Source: Pseudomonadota bacterium
Lineage (GTDB): Bacteria; Pseudomonadota; Gammaproteobacteria; Xanthomonadales; SZUA-38
NCBI GenBank assembly: GCA_039033415.1
Contig: JBCCCR010000002.1
Coordinates: forward strand, 102,581 to 166,580
Direction of reading: 5' to 3'
DNA: 64,000 nt
The position numbers were made by a program, and so were the translations under genes. Positions within the stretch are counted from its first letter, which is position 1; each line of letters opens with the position of its first letter. Positions 45,359 to 53,521 of the stretch are shown piece by piece. The notes beneath the pieces were generated by a model, which ran no database searches, was not told where the DNA came from, and saw only the letters and a list, made by a program, of their open reading frames with translations.

Positions 45359-46984
45359 TCAGGTGGCGTTGACGAGCGCCTCCCAGCGCTTGAGCATTTC
45401 CTTCAGCAATTCCTCAAACGCGGGCCTCCCCCGAAGGGGCGCAAAAAACGGATCAAACGACGAGAGGTAGGGGTAGTTAGTAAAGCCCCGCTCCATGGCC
45501 GTCCGCAGCCATCGTTCAGCGCCGTCATAGTCTCCGGCCACGGCCAGTCCCTGGGCCAAGGTTCGCGCCAGCATTTCGTTTTCCGCGGCCGCAGCCTCGG
45601 TGTGGGGCGCCACCGGGCCTTTGCTTTTGCCGGCGAATAACGCAGCAACCTGCACCGCGGGGTGTCCCATCGCTTCCTCGGGGAACTCCGCAAAGGCCTC
45701 CGCCACCTGCTCATGCCTTTCGTTTAGCACGTAGGCCCAGATGCAAAAGAGCCGGGCAAACGGATTGGCAGGATCCATCGTCAGCATTTTCTCGTAGGGC
45801 TGGATGGCGGCGGAGAAACGGCCCTGCAGTACCGCTTTCCACCCCGGCATGCAGCTGGTGAGCGGCGTCAGCGGGTCGATCAACAGCAGACGCTCAACAT
45901 GCGCCTCGCTTTCGTCCAGCATTCCTGCGATCAGCAGGCAGTTGACCAGCAGCGACAGCGAATCGACGTCGTCAGGCTCCGCGGCAATCGCCATGCGCAA
46001 GCAGTCGATTGCCTGGGCAACATTTCCGCGTGTGTAGGCCAGCCATCCTTTGAGCTGCAGACCCTCAACGGCAGCAGGGTCCTGATCGAGGATTCGACGG
46101 GCACAGGTCTCAGCTTCCGCCAGCGGTTTTTCGCTGAGATCAATGCCCGCCTCCCGGTACTGAAGCCAGGTTCGGCCGAGGGAGCCGAGCAGCTGCGGGT
46201 TATATCCGGCAATGTCGATCGCCCGGTGCAGCAACTCCACCGCTCGGTCGATCGCTTCGCGCCGCCAGCGGAAAGCCTCCTGTCGGGCCTGAAACATGAG
46301 TCGCCAAGCCACCGTGTCGTCCACAGAACGAGTGGACAGCGAGCGCTTCTGTTCCGGTGTCAGATGGAGTTCCAGCGCATCGACAATTCTTCGCGCGACC
46401 TTTTCCTGGATCGAGAAAATGTCTTCCAGCGTGCCGTCGAATGTGGCTGTCCATAGCTGCTCATCGCGGCGAGGCTCGATGAGCCGGGCGGACACCCGTA
46501 GCGCGTCACCCGCTACACGCGTTGTTCCTTCAAGAAGATGCGTCACCTTCAGCTGGCCGGCGATCGTCCGGGCCTCACGCTTCACGCCTTTGAACATCAT
46601 GGAGGATGTCCGGGAGGTCACCCGAAGCTCCGGCAACCCCGACAGCTTGCTGATGATTTCGTCGGTCAGTCCGTCGGCAACGTATTCCTGCTGCTGCTCG
46701 CCGCCCACAAATTCAAAGGGCAGGACAGCGATGGATCGCTCGGTATCTTGGGCAACCGCCGTCGGTTCAATAGCGGCAGGGCGTTGATTCAGCTCCCCTC
46801 GTCGCTGCCAGGCGTCCAGCTCGCTTTCGTAGGCGTAAACGCTGGCGCGACTCACGTGCTGCTGGCGGTGCACCGGGAGCCCTTCGGTGGCTTCCCAGCG
46901 ACGCGCGGTGCGCACGCTGCACCCCAGATAACGAGCGATCGCCTTCCAGGATTTGAGGCCGGGCTTTTCCGTTTTTTCTCGCAC
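45359..46984 (-). CDS. HTH regulator fused to TolB-like domain and TPR repeats
   Basis: 541 residues from GTG 46984. An N-terminal helix-turn-helix (KSWKAIARYLGCSVRTARRW, then EGLPVHR) resembles MerR/excisionase-type domains. Residues ~80-200 match the TolB N-terminal/FlgO-like module often linked to adenylate cyclases and regulators (IAVLPFEFVGG, YVADGLTDEIISKL, SSMMFKG). The rest is about eight TPR-like helical pairs (ARRILDQDPAAVEGLQLKGW and others). It lacks a membrane segment. It is convergent with the protease gene, stops 7 bp apart. Probably a transcription factor integrating protein contacts; target genes unknown. Confidence 0.82.
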   Translation of the reverse strand: MREKTEKPGLKSWKAIARYLGCSVRTARRWEATEGLPVHRQQHVSRASVYAYESELDAWQRRGELNQRPAAIEPTAVAQDTERSIAVLPFEFVGGEQQQEYVADGLTDEIISKLSGLPELRVTSRTSSMMFKGVKREARTIAGQLKVTHLLEGTTRVAGDALRVSARLIEPRRDEQLWTATFDGTLEDIFSIQEKVARRIVDALELHLTPEQKRSLSTRSVDDTVAWRLMFQARQEAFRWRREAIDRAVELLHRAIDIAGYNPQLLGSLGRTWLQYREAGIDLSEKPLAEAETCARRILDQDPAAVEGLQLKGWLAYTRGNVAQAIDCLRMAIAAEPDDVDSLSLLVNCLLIAGMLDESEAHVERLLLIDPLTPLTSCMPGWKAVLQGRFSAAIQPYEKMLTMDPANPFARLFCIWAYVLNERHEQVAEAFAEFPEEAMGHPAVQVAALFAGKSKGPVAPHTEAAAAENEMLARTLAQGLAVAGDYDGAERWLRTAMERGFTNYPYLSSFDPFFAPLRGRPAFEELLKEMLKRWEALVNAT

Positions 46985-47051
46985 CGGAATAGTTTACCGG
47001 GGGCAGATCAGGACATTAAGGGTCAATAGGGGTCATGGCCGCTGGTGTCGA

Positions 47052-47076
47052 TTGCTCCAGCGCCCCCCCGGAGCAA
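47052..47076. promoter_or_regulatory. Inverted repeat TTGCTCC-N11-GGAGCAA
   Basis: A perfect 7-bp inverted repeat in the 135-bp gap upstream of the small secreted protein gene. It could be an operator or a leader hairpin; it has no T tract. Confidence 0.3.
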
Positions 47077-47119
47077 ACCTAGGCCCCAAGCAACTTCGCT
47101 TTTGACTGGAGACATCGAC

Positions 47120-47674
47120 ATGCAAAACTCATTACTGCTCGGCCTGATCACCCTCACCGCTTGCGCCACAGCAAGCGCCGAACCCCGCCCGCCCTTTTTC
47201 TGGGAACAGGGTTGCGACAGCAATCTGGTGCAGTGCGTTGACGTCACGGGTGTTGGCGTGCACCTGTTCTCGACGGCGCAGGTACACTCCCAGGCGCCGA
47301 CCGATACGGGTTTTATCCAGCGCAGCACCGACATTATCGAGTTGGACGGTGACCTGCAGGGCCGGGTCCTTTACCACCCGGTGTCAGAATTCGACTTCGC
47401 CGCCGGAACGCTGGTGAACACCGGGCATCAGGTGTTCTCCGGAACCGTCCTGGGTTCAGAGCCCGTGCTGATTGTCGACAACAGCTACCGCTTTGACGTC
47501 GACCTGCAAACCGGGTTGACCGAAGGACGCGTACGATTGGAATTTCCTATCGCCGGACCGCGAATCCAGTGCCGGCTGAACATCTCTGGTGATGGCACGC
47601 GAGACGCCAACGGCGACGCGGCTGTTTCCTATACCGGCGTTTGCCGCTTCCAGAACCCACCCAGCGACCAATAG
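47120..47674 (+). CDS. Small secreted protein of unknown function
   Basis: 184 residues from ATG 47120 with CTGGAGA seven bases upstream. Signal peptide LLLGLITLTACATASA; the Cys in TAC could be read as a lipobox but the cut after ASA is more likely. The mature part is beta-rich with four Cys (two near the start, two near the end), probably two disulfides. It lacks the FxDGFE-type tail. I do not recognise a family. A terminator follows, so it is a single-gene unit. Confidence 0.7.
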   Translation: MQNSLLLGLITLTACATASAEPRPPFFWEQGCDSNLVQCVDVTGVGVHLFSTAQVHSQAPTDTGFIQRSTDIIELDGDLQGRVLYHPVSEFDFAAGTLVNTGHQVFSGTVLGSEPVLIVDNSYRFDVDLQTGLTEGRVRLEFPIAGPRIQCRLNISGDGTRDANGDAAVSYTGVCRFQNPPSDQ

Positions 47675-47693
47675 GGCGGGAGGGCCCTGTTCG

Positions 47694-47723
47694 GGCGGCC
47701 TGTGGGTTGCGGGCCGCCTGCTT
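47694..47723 (+). terminator. Rho-independent terminator
   Basis: A 7-bp stem GGCGGCC / GGCCGCC with an 11-nt loop, followed by TG and five T. It ends the small secreted protein transcript. Confidence 0.7.
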
Positions 47724-47740
47724 TTTGGCAGAGCTGGGGT

Positions 47741-50020
47741 TTAGGGGCTCTCGAAATTGCCTCCCAAAAAGATGACGTCGTTGACGATCGCCTGCTGGTT
47801 CTGCGGCATAAGAAAGATGGTGGGGACGTTGGTCTGCTGGTTCGGTATCACCTCAAAGGCGTCTGAAATGCCCGGCTCATAACCCAACTTGTAGGCTTCA
47901 AGTACCTCATCTGAAGAGTTCAGGTTAGCGCCGACAAAATCGCCATCTGCATTCGATACCGAAAAGATGCCGGACGGCGCAAACAAGAACACACCTGACA
48001 ACGGTTCCTCGGTAACAGCATCAATAACATCGCCGGTAAAAACCCCTACCTCCTGGGGCGCGCGACTTCGGTTACCACCAGGAGTGAGAGAAACCTGATA
48101 GCTGCCTTCAGCATGACCAGGGCACCCTTGAATGCGCAGAAAATCAGATGATCCGTTCCGCCTGGGAAGCGTTACGGTTTCACCGGGAACGCAGTTCCCC
48201 AGAGATATCTGTGTCGGAGGAAAGCCGGCAAACTTATTTTCAAAATAACGCGACACGCGGAGCGCGAGCTCCGGAGCCGGCGTCACGCTCACCGAAAGCT
48301 CTTTCCAGGAAATTTGCAGAACCTTGAACTCGTTCTGATCGATCAGGAACCAGTCTACGTCACTCTCACCGCGCAGCTCGCCCTCCAGTTCGAAAGGCTC
48401 GGTGATCGGTTCAAACTGTTCGGAGATCGTGGCTGACCCTGGGAGGTCCGCGAGCGGAAACACCGGCAGCTCGGAGTCGTTGAGCTGCAGCGCAACACAC
48501 CAGTAGTCGAGCTCTAGATCGTCGGCACCCACATTCGCCACATCCAGTTTCCACGGCTTGTCCCCAACCGTCGGGCCGTTGCGAAAACGGGCGAGACTCT
48601 GCAGCGGCTCGACGTAGCCGACGAGCCCTTTGCCTACATCGCAGCGCTGCTCGGAAGGCCAGACAAAGGTGTCTGCAAATACGGCGTTCAGATCGGGCTC
48701 CGGGCAGCCGTCAAAAGTGACCTCGCCGTTAGAGGAAAGGCCATTTGCCAGTACTGCAGACACGTCGGTCGGCGCCGTAACGGTCAGCGTCAATTCACGA
48801 ATAGACGGATGCCTGAGCTTTGCCGCGACCAGCGCGTTGCTGACCCGTCGTTCGGGATCAACTGCAGGACACTGTGCGTCCCCAGTCGGGCTACACGACC
48901 CAGTCACAGCGAAATCCAGCTCGCTCTCAATGGTCGGTCCCGAATCCCGGTCAGTGCTGCAGCGCACCACCACCTCACCCTGGAACTGCTCACCAATCCT
49001 AAGTGCGTCCGGGTCAAAATACTGCAGCGATATGATGGCAGGCGGGCCGGGCTCCGTCAGTCCGTCATCGGCAAAGACCTCAAAATAGGCATCTTGCCCG
49101 TTGACGCTCGGCGGCGGAGAACCTGTCATCTCACCGGTATTTGGGTCGATAGAAAAGTGCGGCGGCAGGTCGGGCGCGGTGTAGGTCAACGGCGAAAGCC
49201 CGTCGTCGGAAAACAGCGGCGCCAGGTCCAGCGTGGCCGAGTCGTCCACCGGCAGTGTGTGCACCGGGAGTGCGCCAGAAACCAAGGGCGGCAGATTCTC
49301 AAGATCTTCGCCAACCACTTCAAAACACAGATTGCTGCCGGTAGCCTCTCCGCGGCAGGTACTGGCGGGGCCAAAGTCTTCGCAGGCGATCCCGGAGATG
49401 TTGCCGAGCGTATCTCGGATCGCCCAATCGCGATCCGCGGCGGGCGGCGGCGTGCCGATGAACTGGCGGATTGCCCAGATCGGGCAGCTTTCCGGCGTAG
49501 GGCAGGTACCGGGGATATTGACCTGCTGACGCTGGCTGATCGACATCCAGTAGCGGCCCTCGGCGAGCATGCAGCTACCCTCTGGCAGGTCGACCTGAAA
49601 GTAGCCGTTGGCGATTTCTGGGCGGTCGACAACAATCTCAATCGCAGTACCAACGTGGCTGCAAACGGGGTCTGACTCGGGAAGGTTATCCTGCTCCCGA
49701 TAGACTCTGACCCACATGGAGGTTCCGATGACGTCAGCGTTTCCGGAGCCTCTCGCGGCGCTTACGTTCCAGATTTGGCCAGCGGGCACCACAAAGTCAT
49801 CAGCGCTTTCAACGTTGACCGTTTGCACGAAGAGCCGCCCGAATCGCTCAACCCGAAACGTACTCTGGGCGGGATAGTTCAGGGCGAGCAGGCAGGAGCC
49901 GCTACGCTGTGACCAGAGCGACTGAGATTGTGCTGAAACCACCGATGTCGACAGACTCAGGAGGGTCAGAACAGCCCAGCGTCCCCAAATCGCCGGGAAA
50001 AAACCTTTACTTTGAATCAT
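47741..50020 (-). CDS. Secreted multidomain protein (cadherin-like, P-domain-like, PPC-like, carboxypeptidase-regulatory-like)
   Basis: 759 residues from ATG 50020. Signal peptide WAVLTLLSLSTSVVSA. After a ~200-residue Cys-containing N domain comes a dystroglycan/cadherin-like module (ATLDLAPLFSDDGLSPLTY, IDPNTGEMTGSP). A P-domain-like region follows (RHPSIRELTLTVTAPTDVS, GDKPWKLDVANVGADDLELDYWCVAL), then a pre-peptidase C-terminal-like module (GESDVDWFLIDQ) and a short carboxypeptidase-regulatory-like segment (GVFTGDVIDAVTEEPLSGVF). It ends NDVIFLGGNFESP, a looser version of the tail seen in the protease. No catalytic domain is visible; an adhesin or surface protein is likely. Confidence 0.78.
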   Translation of the reverse strand: MIQSKGFFPAIWGRWAVLTLLSLSTSVVSAQSQSLWSQRSGSCLLALNYPAQSTFRVERFGRLFVQTVNVESADDFVVPAGQIWNVSAARGSGNADVIGTSMWVRVYREQDNLPESDPVCSHVGTAIEIVVDRPEIANGYFQVDLPEGSCMLAEGRYWMSISQRQQVNIPGTCPTPESCPIWAIRQFIGTPPPAADRDWAIRDTLGNISGIACEDFGPASTCRGEATGSNLCFEVVGEDLENLPPLVSGALPVHTLPVDDSATLDLAPLFSDDGLSPLTYTAPDLPPHFSIDPNTGEMTGSPPPSVNGQDAYFEVFADDGLTEPGPPAIISLQYFDPDALRIGEQFQGEVVVRCSTDRDSGPTIESELDFAVTGSCSPTGDAQCPAVDPERRVSNALVAAKLRHPSIRELTLTVTAPTDVSAVLANGLSSNGEVTFDGCPEPDLNAVFADTFVWPSEQRCDVGKGLVGYVEPLQSLARFRNGPTVGDKPWKLDVANVGADDLELDYWCVALQLNDSELPVFPLADLPGSATISEQFEPITEPFELEGELRGESDVDWFLIDQNEFKVLQISWKELSVSVTPAPELALRVSRYFENKFAGFPPTQISLGNCVPGETVTLPRRNGSSDFLRIQGCPGHAEGSYQVSLTPGGNRSRAPQEVGVFTGDVIDAVTEEPLSGVFLFAPSGIFSVSNADGDFVGANLNSSDEVLEAYKLGYEPGISDAFEVIPNQQTNVPTIFLMPQNQQAIVNDVIFLGGNFESP

Positions 50021-50105
50021 ATGGAGCTCCCTGCCGTCAGTATAGCGGGTGTATCGGAGCTGGGAGCTAGGGGAACGGCCGATGCAGCGGCCGTACTGCA
50101 GACGG

Positions 50106-50702
50106 TTAGTGAAGCAGTTTTTGAACGCTCATCTTCACCTTGCGCCAATCACGCTGACTCAGGGAGGGGCTCGGCTTATCGGCGACCATGCCGAGACAGA
50201 CGCTGGCTACCGGCTTGGCGCCGATCGCTTTAGCAGACCATCTTAGCTGGCGTAGCGAACTGAACGCCGGCCGAGCCAGCCAGACGGGCGCTGACGATGA
50301 GGCGATGATCACCGCCGGCTTCTGTCGGCTCCTGGCTTTGCGGTAAATCGGCCCGCGTGCGCCCCAGGGCCAGTAGGCATATACGGTCAGCCGCTCCATA
50401 AACCGCTTAAACAGCGCCGTCACGGTTCCCATATTGGTGGGAGACGCAAGTACGACCGCGTTGGCTCTTTCGATTTTTTCGATGATCTCGGCCATACCGT
50501 CACCGAGCACACAGGCGCCCGGACTGCATCCTTCGCGCTGGGTGCACTCGCGGCAGTTCAGACAGAACTCGATCGGCTCATCTCGCAGGACCACGGATTC
50601 AACGCAGGCGCCTTCGTCCTCGAGTTCACGGGTGATTTCGCGCAGCACCTGATCGGTCACGCCGTCCTTGCGGTAAGAGCCGTTAATGGTGACCACTCTC
50701 AT
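50106..50702 (-). CDS. Iron-sulfur flavoprotein / NAD(P)H-dependent FMN reductase family
   Basis: 198 residues from ATG 50702 with AAGGAG eight bases upstream. Flavodoxin-like fold: VVTINGSYRKDGVTDQVL (FMN phosphate loop) and VVLASPTNMGTVTALFKRFMER. Between them lies CLNCRECTQREGC, giving Cys-x2-Cys-x2-Cys-x5-Cys, the compact cluster motif of Isf-type iron-sulfur flavoproteins. It is therefore likely a cytoplasmic FMN protein carrying a 4Fe-4S cluster, acting in electron transfer or oxidative defence. It is divergent from the beta-helix gene with a ~248-bp gap. Confidence 0.85.
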   Translation of the reverse strand: MRVVTINGSYRKDGVTDQVLREITRELEDEGACVESVVLRDEPIEFCLNCRECTQREGCSPGACVLGDGMAEIIEKIERANAVVLASPTNMGTVTALFKRFMERLTVYAYWPWGARGPIYRKARSRQKPAVIIASSSAPVWLARPAFSSLRQLRWSAKAIGAKPVASVCLGMVADKPSPSLSQRDWRKVKMSVQKLLH

Positions 50703-50950
50703 ATCAGCAACTCCTTTGCCAAGGCATCCAGCATGCAGAATTGCTGGGGCGCGGGAAACCGTGGAAAACCGAGAGTCGCATAGCGCTGTGCCCAAGACAC
50801 AAGGCATAACCCGGTTCCCGCCAAAACGACTGTGCGATGGGCGCTGCAAACTCGTTGGACCTAAAGAGAGCGAGCATTTGCGCAGCAGGAATCAGGCACA
50901 CGCAGGCTCGCATTTGTTGGCAGCACGATCAATATGCGATGGGAGAAACC

Positions 50951-52501
50951 ATGTCCGGCAAGCTGCTTAGCGCCCTGGCGGCGGGGCTGATTTTCACGAC
51001 GGCAACCCTCGGGGCCACCTTCAACGTCACACGCACGGACGACCCGCTTCCGGATGGCTGCGCCGTGGGCGACTGCTCACTTCGCGAGGCGATTACGGAC
51101 GCCAACACGACGGTCGCCTCCGACGACATCAACGTACCGCCCGGCACCTATCTCATCGATTTGGTGGGCAACGACACGCTGGAAACCGGCGATCTGGATA
51201 TCTCAACGGATATGACGATCACGGGTCCAGCAACGCTGGATGGGCAAATGCTCGGGCGAATCATGGACATTCGAGACGGAGCACAGGTGACGCTGAGCCA
51301 GCTACGCATTCAGAACGCCGACACGTCGCTGGCTACCAACGGCACACTCAACGCCGGCGCCGTGCAGATAGACGACGGCAGCCTGACGCTGCGCGACGTG
51401 GTATTTATCGGCAATTCGAGTCAGGGACTGGGCGGCGCGCTTTACGCTCGCGGCACCGCCACGCTCGACATTGCCGACTGCGCGTTTGTCGACAACCGCG
51501 CAGACAACGGCGCGGGGATTTTTGCCAATGCCAATGTCAGCGTCCGAAACACGCTGTTCAGCGGCAATACGGCATTGCTGCGCGGCGCAGCGCTCTACCT
51601 GAGCGGGTCGGATGCCGACACCGTGCTGGAGCAGGTGAGCCTTATCGACAACACGGGCGAGGGTTCCGGCGGCGGCGCGATCCTATTCCTGGCTCGTAGC
51701 CTGATGCTGGACGGGGTGGAGGCTACAGACAACCGAACGCTGGGCGGCGCGGGTGGGGTTATCGGCGTGACCGGCACCGGGCACAGCAAGACCGTCACAA
51801 TTCACAACAGCTGGTTCAACAATAACGCCGCTTCGGACGGAGGCATGATCTCGTTTGTCGACGATGATGACCTGCTCGAAATCGCTCACAGCACCATCTC
51901 GAACAACACGGCTGAGGACGACGGCGGCGGAATCTATCTCACCGGCGGAACGATCAACATCACCAACACGACCTTCAGCGGGAACGAAGCGATCGATGAC
52001 GGCGGCGCCATCTATAACTTCAGCGCGGCGGCCAGCCTGGAACACGTGACCCTGACAGGCAACCTCGCGGATCGTGGCAACAGCATTCGAGTCACCGGTT
52101 CGAGCGACGATCTGCAGGCAACGTTCGCCAACACGCTGATCAACGGCGAGTGCAGCATTAACAGTGCGGACAATGTAACCAGTTTGGGTGGAAATCTCGA
52201 AGGTCCTGGAAGCACCTGTGAGCTCAACCAGCCGTCCGACCAGGCGAGCATGACACCCTCAGAGCTGGGCATTACGCCCCTTCGAAGCAATCCCGGCGCC
52301 GCCCCCACGCATGAGCTAACCGCCGCCAGCCTGGCACGGGAGGCCGGTCTCGGACCAACCTGCGATGCGGTTGCCGTCGATCAACGATTTCAGCCCAGAC
52401 AGAACCCGTGCAGCGCGGGCGCCGTTGAGTCCAACGACCTCTTTCGCGATGGATTTGAGTCAGTCAGACCGCTGGGCAGCACCGTGACGGTGAATCTCTA
52501 A
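50951..52501 (+). CDS. Secreted right-handed beta-helix protein with CSLREA motif and FRDGFE tail
   Basis: About 516 residues from ATG 50951 (an in-frame ATG at 50939 is possible; GGGAGA precedes both reasonably). Signal peptide LLSALAAGLIFTTATLG. The mature start FNVTRTDDPLPDGCAVGDCSLREAITDAN is a CSLREA-type domain, followed by many short parallel beta-helix turns (IDDGSLTLRDVVFIGNSSQG and similar), as in polymorphic outer-membrane-like proteins. Near the C terminus NDLFRDGFESV repeats the tail of the protease at 43967, but here 12 residues follow it. Likely surface-located. Not in an operon. Confidence 0.87.
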   Translation: MSGKLLSALAAGLIFTTATLGATFNVTRTDDPLPDGCAVGDCSLREAITDANTTVASDDINVPPGTYLIDLVGNDTLETGDLDISTDMTITGPATLDGQMLGRIMDIRDGAQVTLSQLRIQNADTSLATNGTLNAGAVQIDDGSLTLRDVVFIGNSSQGLGGALYARGTATLDIADCAFVDNRADNGAGIFANANVSVRNTLFSGNTALLRGAALYLSGSDADTVLEQVSLIDNTGEGSGGGAILFLARSLMLDGVEATDNRTLGGAGGVIGVTGTGHSKTVTIHNSWFNNNAASDGGMISFVDDDDLLEIAHSTISNNTAEDDGGGIYLTGGTINITNTTFSGNEAIDDGGAIYNFSAAASLEHVTLTGNLADRGNSIRVTGSSDDLQATFANTLINGECSINSADNVTSLGGNLEGPGSTCELNQPSDQASMTPSELGITPLRSNPGAAPTHELTAASLAREAGLGPTCDAVAVDQRFQPRQNPCSAGAVESNDLFRDGFESVRPLGSTVTVNL

Positions 52502-52580
52502 GAGCAGGTCCGGCTGGTCGCCTTGCCGGGAACACTGTGTCATTCTCCAGGGCCTGCACCTTGGGACCCGAGAGGTTCGA

Positions 52581-53339
52581 ATGGCGGAAACCATCGGCAA
52601 GCCGTTTGTCGTTCCCTGCGCTGATCTCACCAGCGAGGCTCCTTGGCGCTGGCTCCGCCTCGGCTGGGACGACTGGCGAAGGGCTCTAGGCCTTTCGTTG
52701 CTGTTTGGTGTGGTTATCCTCTTGGTCAGCGTCGCGGTATCGGTGCTCGCCTGGTACCTGGGCAGCTTCGCGCTGCTGGCGGTCCTGCTGTCCGGTTTTG
52801 TCTACGTAGCTCCGCTGATCGCCGTCGGTCTCTACTGCGTCAGCCGACGGCTTGAAGAGGACCGCAGGCCAAGACTGTCAGAGTCGTTCCTGCTGGCTCG
52901 GCGGGTGCTGGGGCAGGCCGGGGTTTTTGCATTGATCCAGTTTGTCATTCTGTTGGTCTGGTCGCGGGCCGGCATGATGCTCAACGCGTTCTTTCCGATC
53001 GAATCTGGACAGACTGCGGTGCTGATCCAGTTCCTTGCCGTGGGCAGCGCCATCGGCTCCATTTTTGCCGCGCTCACCTTTGCCAGCGCCGCCTTTTCCC
53101 TGCCCATGATCGCCGATCGAAACACCGACATGGTCACCGCATGCGTATCGAGCATCAACGCCGCGCTGCGAAATAAGTGGGTCTGCTTTCAGTGGGCGGC
53201 GATCATTGCCGTCCTCACCGGGCTCGGTTTCGCCACGGCCTATCTGGGGCTGGTGGTCATCATGCCGTGGCTCGCCTACGCCGCCTGGCACGCCTATCGG
53301 GAAACGCTGGATGCCTCCGGCTGGGAGCGGTTGCCTTAG
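52581..53339 (+). CDS. DUF2189 inner-membrane protein
   Basis: 252 residues from ATG 52581 with a GAGAGG-type site upstream. Six hydrophobic segments and the family signatures WRWLRLGWDDWRRALGLSL and LIAVGLYCVSRRLEE (usual GL(Y)-x-x-SRxLE) identify DUF2189. The C-terminal LAYAAWHAYRETL is also typical. Found widely next to cytochrome-oxidase-related genes in proteobacteria, but function is not established. It stands between the beta-helix gene and the amine oxidase cluster. Confidence 0.85.
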   Translation: MAETIGKPFVVPCADLTSEAPWRWLRLGWDDWRRALGLSLLFGVVILLVSVAVSVLAWYLGSFALLAVLLSGFVYVAPLIAVGLYCVSRRLEEDRRPRLSESFLLARRVLGQAGVFALIQFVILLVWSRAGMMLNAFFPIESGQTAVLIQFLAVGSAIGSIFAALTFASAAFSLPMIADRNTDMVTACVSSINAALRNKWVCFQWAAIIAVLTGLGFATAYLGLVVIMPWLAYAAWHAYRETLDASGWERLP

Positions 53340-53445
53340 CGGAATCAGAGGAGCATGGTTAGAAAGTTCGGCAATCGAGCGACCCGAGGGCCGCTGTAAC
53401 GGCCTAACCGCGGCAATCGTCGACGAAAATGGGCCGAAACCCCGG

Positions 53446-53490
53446 TTGAGACCATGCACATTGCCGTATAATCTATGCGTATATATGTTT
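53446..53490 (+). promoter_or_regulatory. Promoter/operator A of the amine oxidase cluster
   Basis: TTGAGA (53446-53451) and TATAAT (53467-53472) with a short 15-bp spacer. Just downstream, CGTATA recurs at 53465 and 53478, and ATATATGTTT (53481-53490) is identical to a segment of site C. It lies 32 bp before the first amine oxidase start. Confidence 0.5.
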
Positions 53491-53521
53491 CTCGATTGAC
53501 TGATTTATCTGGAGTTTGCCC

